A DNA stretch of 64,000 bases from Hygrocybe punicea (GCA_963556145.1 OY744463.1:8060001-8124000), one strand, 5' to 3'; counted from the stretch's first letter, positions 20,662 through 32,949 are shown. Notes: generated by a model from the sequence alone, not told the origin. Program-made: numbers and translations.

Positions 20662-20845
20662 TGTAGAGACATCTATATCTCTGGGTACGTATTCACTCAT
20701 TTTACTATATTCTCTATTTGTTCTATTATTTGTATGTAGTGGCTGTTGTAAATAGTCACAAACAAGTTGAGTTTTGGGTTTTGACCCCAGTGACAACGAT
20801 CTCGCACACCCCGAATCCGTGCCTACCCAGGCCGCGTTCACCACA
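20662..20845 (+). repeat. 3' LTR of the family-C element
   Basis: 184 bp, matching 18277-18461, ending TTCACCACA before TCGT. Confidence 0.85.
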
Positions 20846-21381
20846 TCGTATGGTCTGTGGTCAAAGTCTGAAGGTATGTGCTTCGGCAATGATCGGATTG
20901 GAGGGAACAGTGAAATGTCCTGTGATCGAGGATTGTTCAGGGCATGCATGCAGGTGAGGAATGTCGTCGGATCGTCAGGGAGGATAATGGTAGGCACAGG
21001 GTACGAATATGGAAACCAAATATCCAAGATTGGCAATTGTCAATTACGTGGTGAGATATTGTCGAGGTGGAGGTCGGAAGTATCGATGGCAGAAGGGTTT
21101 CAGTACTGATGCCAAAGATAGATCATAACAAGGTAAAAACCAATGATGATTACGGTAATTAGCTGTGTCGGGAGTACAGCCATTGTGAATCAGTTTGTCG
21201 TGGGATGAAGTCAACAATATGTCAGGGCGAGGGAAAAGACAATAGCGATGATGTCCGTCGGCAAGGAGATTATTCGGGTACAGCAAGGTAACATGAGGAT
21301 GTGTCCATGGTCGGTCTGGATTGTTCTAGAAGAAAGGATGAAAAGAGAACAAGAACAAGAATAAACAATGATGTCCAAAAG

Positions 21382-23053
21382 TGTTACATTTCCAACTCCG
21401 CTTCCGACCCCGATGCCCATTCCAATACCTACCATGACGATTCTACACTGCCACCTTCCTTTTTCATTTCTTTTTGTCCTTTGTCTTCCTTTCAACGTCA
21501 TTGTTTCTTCATTCGGACATCCTTGTATTTTCTTATCCTTGTTCTCTTTTTGTCCCTTCTTCTAGAACAATCCAGACCGACCATGGACATATCCCACGTG
21601 ACCTTGTTGTACCCGAATAGTCTCCTTGCCGACGGACATCATCGCTATTGTCTTTTCCCTCGCCCTGACATATTGTTGACTTCATCCCACGACAAACCGA
21701 TTCACAATGGCTGTACTCCCGACACAGCTCATTACCGTAATTGTTATTGGCAGCGTTGCCATCACCTTCCTGATCGGTTTCTACTTTGTTATGATCTATC
21801 TTTGGCATCGGCATCGAAACCCTTCCACCATTGATACTTCTGACTTCCACCTCAACAATATCTCGACACGTAATTGACAATTGCCATTCCCGGATATATG
21901 GTTTCCACTTTCGTATTCTGTGCCTACCATTATCCTCCCTGACGATCCGACGACATTCCTCACCTGCACGCATGCCCTGGACAATCCTCGATCACGGGAC
22001 ATTTCACTGTTCTCTCTAATCCGACCATTGCCGAAGCACATTCTTTTGGACTTCGACCACAGACCATACGACTTCCCAAACAGTGAACCAACCCCTATCG
22101 CATATTGTTCGCATGACACCGCTTCAATGCAGTACCCGACGACTTGTTCCCACAGCTTGTCACTCATGCCATGACTCGAAACCTGGACCCACGTTCATTT
22201 ATCCTTTTCCATCCATAATCTTGATACCTCCCACACTCGTTTACAATGATACCCTTTCTTGGACAAATACCGACATCAGGTGGACCACATTGTTCCACAC
22301 ACAGGACAAGACATCGCCCCTCGATACGTCATTGACACAGACATCATCATCCGGTACAGCTTATGCTGTTCACATGTCTGACCTCGACTAGCCCACTGTC
22401 CTAGTTGGTTTTTTTCCTCTATACATTCCTTCATTTTCTTTCATACCAACCTTGCCACTATATCCACGCTACCGCAAGACACTCTCATCACCAACCCCAC
22501 ACTGGACGATACCCATCTTCGACCCGACCGTGCAATGCACTTGCCAGACTGCACACTTGCCCGTTACAGCAAGTGTAGACCCCGAATTGGCAATTCTGCA
22601 TGTCACATGATCCGATGACAAATCATCCGAGTCATCCGGACCTCTTCTATCCTCAACGACACCCGGGCCTCCAGTTGGATCGCGAGAACATCGACATGAG
22701 GACGCCTCATGTACGCCTCATGGTGAACACATGGTAGAGTTGGACATGTTATGGCTTCATGGTTGTATTTCTGTTTACCTCCCCTCAAGACCAGTCACTA
22801 TATATACTGTTCTTGTTGTTGGTTCGGACTTTTTCTTCTTTTCCTTTCTTTACGTTTAGTCTGGTTCTTGGGGCAGACTCATCTTGTTTTGGGTAACCCC
22901 CACGGCTCACAATGACACTAGACCTTGACCCCCCCTGTTAGCAGTGTTGTCTTAGCTGTAAGCAACAATGAAAGCTGCTGTTCTCCCCTCTGGAAGCCGA
23001 TCCCCTGTTAAGTTGATTGTTGCCGGAGCCCGCTGCAGAAGCGATCCGTAACA
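21382..23053 (-). mobile_element. solo LTR of family D, inverted, nested in another D LTR
   Basis: 1672 bp, reading on the minus strand from TGTTACGGATCGC (23053) to GTAACA (21382). It is flanked by a perfect 5-bp duplication AAAAG (21377-21381 and 23054-23058). It lies inside a forward D LTR, so the locus is a long imperfect palindrome. Confidence 0.88.
21707..22391 (+). pseudogene. ORF inside the family-D LTR (antisense to the LTR): one-TM protein remnant
   Basis: From ATG 21707 the frame encodes an N-terminal membrane-segment-like stretch (TQLITVIVIGSVAITFLIGF) followed by a basic WHRHRN turn, then TSDFHLNNIST and an in-frame TGA. The same frame continues open for about 97 codons (PFPDIWFPLSYS...) to a second TGA, overlapped by a 102-codon frame ending at 22391. 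The same ORFs and the same TGA recur in the D LTRs at 56449-57199 and 61141-61891. I recognise no family. It may be decayed cargo or chance. Confidence 0.4.
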
Positions 23054-23188
23054 AAAAGAAGAAACAATGACGTTGAAAAGAATACAAAGGACAAAATGAA
23101 ATGAAAAAAGGAAGGTGTGCAGTGCAGAATCGTCATGGTAGGTATTGGAATGGGCATCGGGGTTGGAAGCGGAGTTGGAAACGTAACA

Positions 23189-23775
23189 GCAGAGCAGTGC
23201 TCCAGTGCGTTCATGATGGAACCCTAAATCCACTTTGACATTGCGAGTCAACGAAGGAGTGAGAGTCTGACCATGGGGAGTAATCCAGTCCAGAATGGCA
23301 CCCTTCAGACTCTTGGTATCGTCAGACTGCACACTTGAAGCACCTTTCTGAACCTGGAGGGAGACTGAGTGGATCGTTCAAGTGTTGAAATCACATTAGC
23401 ACATACCAAGTCGGTGATATGCTGGATTTCTTCCTCAGAACCGCTCATCAAGCGTTCTTCAAGACCAGGTACCATCTGAAGGAGGTTCTTGAAGATGCGG
23501 TGCTCCCTTCTTTGCCTATGTATATCCTGTCAGCTGCATCCAGAAGTCATTGTATGGAGATTACTGGGCTGTGAACAACTCTTCTGGATGCTCAGCAAGT
23601 TCTACCTCACGTAAAATCCTGTTAGAGAGGAGAGTGTGGACACGGCACAATGCATGAATAGTCCGGCCAAAATGGCGGCCATGATGAACAAGGGGGTCAG
23701 TGGTGCTACTACATAAGATGTCAGCTGGGCAAATCAATTGTTTTAAGCCCACTTACACCTTTTTTCTAGGGCCAA
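23189..23775 (-). pseudogene. DUF6698-like basidiomycete protein, internal fragment
   Basis: Three exons join in frame on the minus strand: one reading HHGRHFGRTIHALC...LAEHPEELFTA; a second with HRIFKNLLQMVPGLEERLMS and GSEEEIQHI; a third with QKGASS, DDTKSLKGAILDWITP and NVKVDLGFHHERTGALLC. The introns have GTAATC...ATAG and GTATGT...CCAG boundaries. The pattern matches a large agaricomycete-specific family that I recall as DUF6698, of unknown function. It is cut on the right near 23775 and on the left by the family-D LTR at 23188. Confidence 0.6.
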
Positions 23776-24518
23776 GTTGGAGAGCTTCTCACGCGGGTGG
23801 CAGCCTAGAATTTCAAGGGGGGATGTTTTTGTCTGTTGGCATGGTGGGGAGTGTTCAAGTCGGATACGTAGACGAAGATGAGCATGCAGTATTTATGTGC
23901 GTTGAACCCAAAATGGAAGGTTGAAAAAAAGGTACAGTCAAATAGATCTAGATTCGTTGAGATCAGTCAAGATGCACCAAGATGGTGGAAAGAATTCAGA
24001 TGGGCATAAATACTACTGTTAGTAGTCATAGCATGAAACCCGCACAACTTTTATGTCTGCTCAATCCTCGGCCAGCACTACAACAACACCATGCTATCTC
24101 AGACACATTCTTCAGCAAGGATCCTCACCTTATCCTTACATCCTTCATTATGACTCTACACAAGCCGACCTAGGTCCTTGGATCTGGTAAGTGACTTGAA
24201 ATCAGTTCATAGAGCTGTTCACGAAAATCATCCTCAAAGGCCAGAGAATGAGGCAGGAGAGCGAGTTGCCCCAAAGAATCTCACCACCTACTGCAAAACT
24301 CATTACTTCTGTGGCCCTTGCTGCTTATGTGTGATATCTAGTGATAACGGGAACTACACTGAAACAATCATTTTTATGGTGGTCAAGGGGAAGTATGTCA
24401 ATCAGTATGTGGCATGCTGTAATGGAAATAAGTGCGGATATCTAGGTTTGAGCACTCGTCACTCTCCTTTTAATAGTTGGACTTTAAGCTCGTCTATTCT
24501 TCAGTTTCTATGGAACAA
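23776..24518. other. unassigned stretch with a cysteine-rich ORF
   Basis: The plus-strand frame 24178-24543 (121 codons) contains CKTHYFCGPCCLC and a YVACCNGNKCGYLGL segment, which hints at a small zinc-ribbon protein fragment. Its C-terminus runs into the hAT-like copy, so it is not an intact gene. The rest of the stretch shows nothing recognisable. Confidence 0.3.
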
Positions 24519-25561
24519 GGAGGTTGCGGTTGCGGTTTCCTGATGTGGATGAAACTTACGCAACCGAGTTGTAACCGTTCACAACCGGTTACAACTCAAC
24601 CTCAATACAAGTTCAGCAAATGACCACGACAGTGGCAAATGACGACGACGGCAGCAAAATGGTGGCATCATGAGGGAACGCAATACGAGAAAAGGCAGCG
24701 GGGCGCTGCAGAAGGTAAGTTTTTTTTTTTTGTTTTTTTTTGTTTTCTCAGCTACTAATTACACAAACGACGACAACAGCAGTACCAACACAAACAACAC
24801 AAGCACCTGACGAGGACAACAGGTGGTGAGGACAAGGATGACAACGACGGCCACGACCACCACCCCGACAACAACAACGACACCCACGGCCCTTCAAATG
24901 GGATGACGGCGACAACAACATCAACAATAGCGACCACAAACATCACCACCACCACCACCACCATCACCACCACAACGACGACAATGACCATCACAACCAC
25001 AACCACAACCACAACCACAACCATGACGACGGCTACAGCCATCCCACCACCAACCCCCAATATACCTCGCAGATGCGCACCACCACGTCAATCAACATCG
25101 GCACTGCAACCGCAAGGTAACCAGGACTCGGAGGATGGCCATGTTGGGCACCCCACCACAACACCAGCAACAGGGCTGCCAACGCGAACCACCCACGCAC
25201 CCAACAGAGCGGCCAATGCGTCCGCACCTACCCGTGTGCCCAACACAATCACCGACATGCCCACAATCATGGCCACCAACTACCAACTTGAACATGCCAG
25301 GGCCACCAACGCCCCATTTTATTTATTAAAATTTAATACATTAGTTGGTTAGTATATTTACTTTGGTTCTGACCGGTTGCGTGCACAGTCCCAGTTGAGA
25401 CTGGTTAGGACCAGTCCAGTCCCCCCAAAAATAAATATTTAACCGGTCCCTATGGGTCCAGTTAAGGTTTTTGTGAAATTGTGTGATCTGTTAACCGGTT
25501 CAGGTTCCGGTTAACCCAAATTTGGGCAAAAAACCAGACCGGACCGGACTTTAAAACACTA
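24519..25561. mobile_element. second copy of the hAT-like element, left-truncated
   Basis: It aligns from about 4350 of the first copy to the right terminus (GGACCGGACTTTAAAACACTA), whose complement TAGTGTTTTAAAGTCC equals the left terminus of the first copy. It retains the intron-like GTAAGT...TTTTCTCAG (24715-24751) and the ACC/ACA tract. The left terminal repeat is absent and no 8-bp duplication is visible. Confidence 0.75.
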
Positions 25562-26025
25562 TTGGCAAAGGAACTTTTGGTGCGTGATAGCCAAAAATAA
25601 ATATCTAAATTTAATTGTTCAGGGTAACATTTGACTACCCCAAATTATTACCAACAGACAGTCCAAATTGAATTCAGAAACTCAAGTTTGCAGAATCAGT
25701 TTCAGATCACGAGATACTTATGTTTCGAGACAACTTATTATCCAACCTCGAAACAGAACCTGTTTTTATATTTTCACTGTTGTTTTCAAGGGTGCCAGAA
25801 TTAATCATTTTTGGACTGTTTTTGGCTAGCCTAATTATGGTCTCGAAATTATTAATCTTGGGCTAGTTTGCAGTACAACTGAATTTGTTTATTTTCCAGT
25901 GTGATTGTAAAACTTCACCACAATTTCATTGAATCGTATACGCCGTCGATGCCAATCAACAATAGTACAAGTTGACCAAATTCATGATACAGATGATTCC
26001 GAGTGCCTCCAACATCCATAAATTG
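25562..26025. other. intergenic, AT-rich
   Basis: No gene seen. It is the 3' flank of the short-chain dehydrogenase. Confidence 0.5.
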
Positions 26026-27187
26026 TTACAACCATTCCTTGTTCCCCTGATTTTGTTTCGCAAAAATAAGACCCAAAAGAGGTTAGCAATATGTACGATA
26101 TACGGAAGAAGGAAAAAATGTACCAAATGACTGAGGAACTTGCCGTTATCCTCCAGTTTGGCGTTGTCGAATACGCTCAGTAGGAGACTGACGGACTCGG
26201 GAGGATTTATGGGGCCCTTCCAGTCCGGATATAATTTCAAGAAGGCAGCTGCTTGTTTCTGTATTTCGACCATCACTTCGGGGGGAGCTAGGGAAGGCGT
26301 GAGCGACGATAAGTGAGGAGATAAGTGGACTCACGCGCTACTTTAGCGGTGTTAACCACGCCTGGGCTAAGAGCAAGGAAGATGAAGCCTTCGTCCTTGA
26401 GCGCGACTGCAAGAAAGCAAGAGTGAGACTGGGCCGTTGTACTATTTAAACCGTTGAAAAAGACAAACTACCCACGCGCATATTTGACATTAACCATTTC
26501 AAGAGCACATTTGGAGACACAGTACGAAGTATGAGCTGCGAATCCTGATTGGAGGTTGAGATCCGGAATCCCGAGACCGGAGGAGATAGTTAAAACTTTC
26601 TTGACAGTGCCTCTTTTCAGGAGAGGGAGGAAGGCATTCGTGGTCAGTATCGGACCCATCACGTTCGTTGACCAGCTGGTATTGAAGTCATCGATCAACG
26701 CCGCGTCGTCCGAGCTAACTATGACCATCAGGTTATGGCTCGAGTTTTGATGCCAATTTCCACACTCACAACTGAACGATGTTATGGAAGGCGTGGCTAG
26801 GGTTCTGATGCGCAGCATTGTTGATGAGGACATCTAAAGAGCCGCCTGTGATCTTGGCTACATCGACAGCCGCTGCCTGAACCAAACATGAAGTATGAGC
26901 GAATGGCAGAAGGGGAAAGGGAAGGTTTATGTGTGACCTTGAGAGAGACGGCATCTGTGATGTCACCTTTGACAACGTGAAGATTCTCGTTCTTGATCTC
27001 AGTTAAGCCCTTCCCCGATGTAGGGTTACGGACAAGAGCGATGACGATGTGACCTTTGGAAAGCAGCTGAATGACGAACTCAAGCTAGAGGTCGAAAGGA
27101 GGAGCAGCGGTGAGAACTGTTTGAGAGTAGAGTGACGCTACGTACACCGAGCCCGCGAGAAGCGCCTGCAACAACGTAAGAGGGCAT
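26026..27187 (-). CDS. short-chain dehydrogenase/reductase (SDR)
   Basis: NAD(P)(H)-dependent oxidoreductase of the classical SDR fold, probably cytosolic; substrate unknown. The start is ATG 27187 (MPSYVVAGASRGLG, a Rossmann glycine motif). Several short introns interrupt it. Exons give FVIQLLSKGHIVIALVRNP, then LDVLINNAA (the NNAG-type motif), STNVMGPILTTNAFLPLL, an ISSG serine and YCVSK, the catalytic Tyr-x3-Lys. The final exons read PPEVMVEIQKQAAAFL and FLSHL joined to GNKEWL, stop at 26026. All catalytic residues are present, so the gene looks functional. It resembles fungal C-factor-like SDRs. Confidence 0.85.
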
Positions 27188-28135
27188 GTTGATTCAAGCT
27201 ATAGGTTGTTGGTGTTGAAGGATAAGAGTCGTTTGCATTGATGGGATATCCGCGTTTTATCTTGACGTGGGATGTGGCTTACGCACAACTTGGCAGTAAT
27301 AACATCACCATTCTGTAATGAGGATCGTACCCGATTGACAACCCATTCCCTTTTTTTCTCGGTTGACTCAGATAGTCCAACACGGTACTCGCTTAGTGAT
27401 CCGTTATGGAATTGTTTTCAAGCAGGGCACAAAGATGCTCCCTTTCTCGCCGTAGTACCAATCTGACGGGTTTATGCGGCCAAAATTTGAATAATGGAGC
27501 AAATTGAATCCAGTCGCTCTTTCTCACTCTATTTTTCAATGGAGGTTGAACGAGGACAATTAGCTTACTAAATGATGATGATGTCTTTTTCACGTCACCT
27601 TATCCAGAACCTGCCTTGCAAGGCAGCGTATATTTGTGTGCAAGAGCCAAGCTTAGTAAAGCCTGTTGGGAGAGGCGGATGTGCGGGACAAGTTCTGCCA
27701 CAGTAAATAACTGTGGCGATAAACCTTCTGGAAATTCGGATCTTGTGGACACTCTCACAGACCACCAATCGCGGTATAGAGCCAAGACCGTTGATCCAGT
27801 TCATCATTGATGCGATAACGAGCCTAGACAGGGTGTGCTGGCAATGTAGATTCAATGTCTCCTAGTGTGAGAGTCGGAGATCCCAATCCGCTTATCCAAC
27901 TTTGCCCGACTGCACGAAATCAGGGCAACTCCGAAAGATATCAATTCAATGGTTGGTGATACGGAATCGTGATGCCGCAAATAAAGTCCTCGGGTGATAT
28001 AACCCTTTCCTCATTGGACTAAACATAAATGCCTACTGTTATCGATCGCAGCTGATGACAGCATCACTAGGATTCTCGGAGATGAGTGAAATGAATAATG
28101 GTGTCAGAATGCACACCTTTGGTTGGTATGGGGCG
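27188..28135. other. intergenic
   Basis: No supported gene; only short ORFs on both strands. The first few hundred bases should hold the SDR promoter, but no clear TATA box was identified. Confidence 0.5.
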
Positions 28136-30050
28136 TCAAGTTAGTTTCCGGCCGGAAACCACGATGGAGGTACCCTTACATGCAGATACACGTGCTGCCA
28201 TGATAGTATAAGCCTCGAACCCCAAAAGGTCACAATTGCAAACTGGGGTTACCATAATGACACCCCCTGAGCATTTACTAAAGGAAAGCCCGGGAACAAT
28301 CCGCTGAACAGCCTCCATGCACCTTGTGGTCGAACTCCTCTCCACCTGTATTACAACCTCCTTAACTTGAAGTCGGCCAAAACGTGGTCAATCTCCTTGC
28401 GATCCCACCAGTAGCTGTTTGAGAGATATTATCCTGAAATCGAAGAGAATTTGCTGTATATTGGGTGCCTCAAGACGAGTGAGACAGTGTTTGAGATAGG
28501 GCACCGTTTCTGCATCATGCTGAGTGATCAGCGTCAGTCTTTCGATGCTTGGGTTACATCCGAAACCAATGGCGTGAAGGAGCGACCCACCTGAACAAAG
28601 GCACCAGAGTGAGTAGGGGGAGAGGAATGGGAGCTGTCGCACATCCAATTTATGAATTCGCTAGGAACGTGGTTCTCGAAATGCAGATGGCGCGGTTCCC
28701 GTGCCTGCAACTTCGCGTGCGCATCCTTGTCTATGATATGGTTGGCTTCCACATCTGACAAACCTATTCCCAATATGAAAGACAACGTGAGTCGTTTCCA
28801 AGCCAAAGTAGAGCCGTAAAATGTTTCAGTTTTGAAAACAGGAGCGAGGTGACGACTAGTTTATTTCTGAAATTCGTAATTCCGTAAGGATGCCCAGCAA
28901 GTGGGGCAAAACGTTCACCAGTCGAGTATCCAAACGCCGCAACTCCATCATTCCTGGAAAGCAAAGCTGGCGGATGTAGAGCCTAATACCAGGAGATTCC
29001 TGCACAATTTGCAGCAGGGAACCTCCATTGTGTGAAAAGAGCAAAATGCGATAGAAAAGGTGGAATCGACTGGACAGTACTTTGGCAAGCTCGACAGGAG
29101 CTGTGTGAGTTTACTGACCTGAATTGCTCTTGCTCCTGCTGAATCAAATAGATGGGTGGCTTGGCTGCCCGCTAGGGTGAGCTTGGTGAGGCAACGATTC
29201 CCATATTTTTCGCCAACCACCTTCTTGCCAGTGATGCTAAAACCAAATGTAGCTTGAGAATCCGCCGTCGACATCGAGAGAAGATGACCGTCGCAAGTAG
29301 GAATAAATGGTTGTCCCCGAACGTACTGCCGATACGGATAGTTCTGATATTGCTATTAGTCACTATGTATTGCTTACTACTACGGTGTACAGCCTGAGAA
29401 ACCTTGAACACTCCTCTCAGAGGCCTGAGTTTCAAGTTCAACTTCACCCAGGTCATTTATTTGGAGTATACGAACACTACGACCATACCGAGGCAAGTTT
29501 CCGACAAACTGCTCTTCTTCATAATCCACATACCGCACGGCTGGAACGGTCAAATGTCTTGTCTGGAATCTTCTGTCAAAGCCGGGTTCCCACCTCATGG
29601 TAGCAGGACTCGCTTTCCAACGATGAACGACGCCAGGGCCCATGTTCGGGTACGCTTTACTGCAAAGTGCTGAATTGAGCTCTGCTACCCATCTACCAAG
29701 AAGTTTGCTCATCTACAACACTCGTAGGACTGTCCATCGAGCCAGGTCGCATGTGGACACTGGCATTCGCGGTGCTCCCAGTTCTGGTGATTGCCGATGA
29801 TGAATGTCGGCACCAGTTGGCAGACTAGGCTTCCTTGGTGATCCAAAAATGGTGAAAGAGGGCCTCTAGTTGTGGGATTCAGTCTCACCTTTGCGTTGCA
29901 GTCAGGCTCGCGCAGCAGCTGCTCCAGCACGCCCTTCCCGAATCGAGATACCCTCATGCTTGACGGAGGGCAGCTCGTGGTGCGACTGATCTGGATAGAG
30001 GCATTCGGCAGAATATTATTCAGTGTGATCTGTGATCTCGAAATGAACAT
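28136..30050 (-). CDS. F-box/LRR-like hypothetical protein, exon structure unresolved
   Basis: Several minus-strand frames joined by plausible short introns look like one gene. The middle part reads TLAGSQATHLFDSAGARAIQ, intron, SLLQIVQESPGIRLYIRQLC, then FPGMMELRRLDTRLVN and PHLLGILTELRISEI, the leucine-spaced pattern of fungal F-box/LRR proteins. The 3' part includes TLITQHDAETVPYLKHCLTR. The 5' end near 30050 (MFISRSQITLNNILPNASIQ) and the exons between 29300 and 29900 do not join cleanly, so it may be mispredicted or damaged. No F-box motif was identified. Confidence 0.4.
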
Positions 30051-30057
30051 TGGATAG

Positions 30058-30702
30058 AGAAAACATCACAAACACCGTTCAGAAAATGGGTGCACAAGAT
30101 TCCCTGTCACAACGATCCGACCGCCAGTGTACCGGGTCGAATAACGAAGAGCTACTCACTTGGCGTCGTTTCTGGTGACTCAACCTTCCATACACTGTAA
30201 AGGTATATATGTATGCGTCAAAGTATATTTGTGCTCTACTGACTTGCCTGTTACAGATCAAGTTAACTTGCATTGGACGCGAGACAGCATAGAATGGCTA
30301 CTCCCTTCAAGGGTCGCGCATAACGGTCAACCCGCCTTCACCATGGCCATACAAAATTCGGTTAGATTTTGTGGGCAACCAGCATATAAACATTCACCGC
30401 CGCAGATCTGAGCAACGCTCCCTCAATTTGACCTCTGCCATAGTAATTCTCGATACTCAATTTCTGCGCCTATCGAACACGAAGTCGAGAATCTTCGTGT
30501 GCAAATTGGGCATTCGTTACTGATGTACGCAGGCTGACGAGAAAGGTTTACATCCAGACGATCATGTCAACCATCCGTGGTGTCTGAGCCAGTAACGATA
30601 AGAACACTATACAGTACACGCTAATATACATAGGTTCACTACGAGCATAACATGTCCAATGAACTAGATCGGTGACTCCTTCAGGCGAGTAGCAGTTCAG
30701 TC
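30058..30702. other. intergenic
   Basis: No supported gene. A CATATATGTATG-type AT stretch lies near 30200-30230. Confidence 0.5.
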
Positions 30703-32631
30703 TTAATCGCCCAAAGAACTCAACCTTCGGGTATGTCGTCGAGCCGAACCTGGATACCCAGGTGGCAATTCCACAATCTCGGTCTCACCCGATGCATACA
30801 GTGTGACAGGCGGTCCTCCACCGTCGTGATGAACAACGTAGACCTGGTTTGGGTGCTGAATTGTCGACTGTGTCGGCTGTGATGAGGAGCCAGCTTGCGG
30901 ATCTGGCTCGGAGCGCGGATCTGGGAATGGTGAGACATCTGTTGATCCTTGCGGATTCGTTGTATTTCCCTTGCGCGGTAACACAAAGGGTTCGATACGA
31001 TATTGCGGTCCTGGGTCGCTGTTTGGTGTTGGTCTATCCAGTATTCGACCTGGTATAGACGGGACGAGTTGGTAATGAGAGGAATTTCCTGGTCCAATTG
31101 ATGCGATAGTTGGTGAACGTAGACTTTCGGATGGGACAAATCCATCAAACGAATGATGTTCTGCCTTGGGGCAATACCGCAGAACAAGGTATGTGAGAAG
31201 TCCCCCAAGAAGCAAACCACCAAAACCAGCACTCAGCGAACTTGCCAGTGTTACAACTGGTAACGGCTTCTTGGGGCTGTTGCATTGTCGGATGGATTGT
31301 AAGCAATTAGATGGGTCTTAAAACCAAAAAAAAATTTACGTGACACTGTCTATAGCGAGGCAGGCGGATGTAGTGCCTTTCCCGCTATGAAGGGGCCCAT
31401 TAGCCCATGAATTGCCCGCGGAATCAGAGACAGAAATGAAGAACTGAGTCGTCCAAGACTAAGAGCAGTCAAATTGGAGTGATCGGGCACGATGATTGTG
31501 AAAACTCACAAGGGAGACCGTCCAGTTCATAGTGTTTGTGGAGTTTGATGTGATTTTGAATGGAGGATGAAGAGTTGGTGCAATCTTCTGAATGTGAGAT
31601 TGCATTGTGCTTAAGAAATAACACAACTGACAATGAAGGTATAGGGCGGCGTTCCATTCTTGGGAGTAACGGCAATGTCAGTGCACTGAAGGAATAATCG
31701 GCGGATGTTAAGAATATGGAAATTAGAGATTGAAACAACAATAAAGACCTGGTCAATCCAGCCGTATTGAGAAAGCGGCCCATCCCATGCGTGACCAACA
31801 ACGTCCATAGCCCCCGCTGGAAATGTTACGTTTTGACATGTTGGAGGGGTCGTTGAATTGTATGGCGTTATCATCGTATACGCAGCATGGCATGAGCCAG
31901 AGTTACCGTTCACATCAAACTGTCATATATCAGAATGAGTGCATTGCGCGGAAATGTAAACCCCACCATGCATATTTGGTACTGTAGCAATAACGCTGAG
32001 TCGTCATTGGGTATCGACAACGATCTGGCTCACCAGTGTACCCGGAGCAAACGGTACAGTCCATTGCTAATTTAAATCAGAACAGTTGTTCGGATCAAGG
32101 CGTTGAGGTGACATACGAAGCTCTTTCCACTACCAGCTGGAATTACGAACGGCACGATGAAGGTTCTGCGAAAAATCAACTGTCCGCGTGGGTGCAGAAG
32201 GAGGGATGATGGACCAACGACGCGAAAACGTGAAGAAAATATGGAGCCTCCGGACTTGGCCTGTGATCTCATCAGTACTGCACTCAGGTGTTAAAGGTAG
32301 TAAATACCCTGTTTGGAGTCTTCGTCCCCATGTTATATTTATCGTCTGACACTGTTCTATAGAATAGATAAGGCAAATGAGCGGTAAATCCATTCGATCG
32401 ATGGCTCGCAAATTCACCGGTAACCGTAACACGAACTGGCTGATCGGGCAGGTCATAATCGAAGGAAAATGACTAGAAAGAAGAGAAGTTTAGCGAGTCA
32501 CGAAGGACGATTAAGAAGTAAGCGACACATGCTGGAGATACATATGGGGTGTATCGCCCCAGAGCCGGTTTCGCGAAGCAGAGGTAGAAGAGGAACAGTT
32601 TAAAGACACGCGAACAGCCCGTCACAGTCAT
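30703..32631 (-). CDS. signal-peptide, single-pass membrane protein with conserved VYVVHHDGG tail
   Basis: The start is ATG 32631. The N-terminus (VFKLFLFYLCFAKPALG) is a signal peptide, followed by an intron and the ectodomain FDYDLPDQPVRVTVTGEF. Further exons give an extracellular domain of about 250 residues. A membrane helix (GFGGLLLGGLLTYLVLRYCP, encoded just before 31170) precedes a Pro/Ser-rich cytoplasmic tail with HHSFDGFVPSESL and the C-terminal motif VYVVHHDGGGPPVTLYA, GETEIVELPPGY. That tail motif recurs in many agaricomycete membrane proteins of unknown function. I infer a surface receptor or sensor. Stop at 30703-30705. All introns are short and the gene looks intact. Confidence 0.75.
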
Positions 32632-32949
32632 GACTTTCGTGGAGGTCAGTGAAGAAAGGATATTTGTGGAAATGGGGCAGTGCCGTGCGGCCAACGTTGA
32701 AACGTGGAAGTACTCAAGCGCTCAAGATACAAGGACGAAGCCTCTTCAAGTTGATGATTTGGTTTCTGCCATAGGAATCGTCCCTCGCATGGTTATGATG
32801 CCGATACCTGAAAGCCTCTCTCCCTAGGTACTCTCGAGCGCTCGCTATTTTTTCGGGTTGATCGTCAAGTTTGTCCGACAGCTCAACGAACTTGCTGCCC
32901 GACGTTTGTAAGTCGATTTACCTTGAATGACTTACAGCCCACCACTGGC
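32632..32949. other. divergent intergenic region
   Basis: 318 bp between the surface-protein gene (minus) and the F-box remnant (plus). No motif assigned. Confidence 0.4.

Larger units (their letters stand above)
18277..20845 (+). mobile_element. family-C LTR element, complete, 2.57 kb
   Basis: LTRs of 185 bp (18277-18461) and 184 bp (20662-20845) start TGTAGAGACATC and end TTCACCACA. It is flanked by TCGT (18273-18276 and 20846-20849). The empty site is visible in the other family-D LTRs (GGGAAGTCGTATGG at 56761). It contains a primer-binding site, one long ORF and a 3'-boundary motif but no pol, so it is a small non-autonomous LTR element with coding cargo. The high CpG content and intact ORF indicate a recent insertion. 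Confidence 0.88.
17298..23188 (+). mobile_element. solo LTR of family D, split by two later insertions
   Basis: Segments 17298-18276, 20850-21381 and 23059-23188, joined, correspond to the 1668-bp LTR of the complete family-D element at 55785-62144 (TGTTACGGATCGC...GAAACGTAACA), about 1640 bp. The gaps are filled by the family-C element (18277-20845) and an inverted family-D solo LTR (21382-23053). Its flanks (ATTGG and GCAGA) are not duplicated, so ectopic recombination or later rearrangement is likely. Confidence 0.8.
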
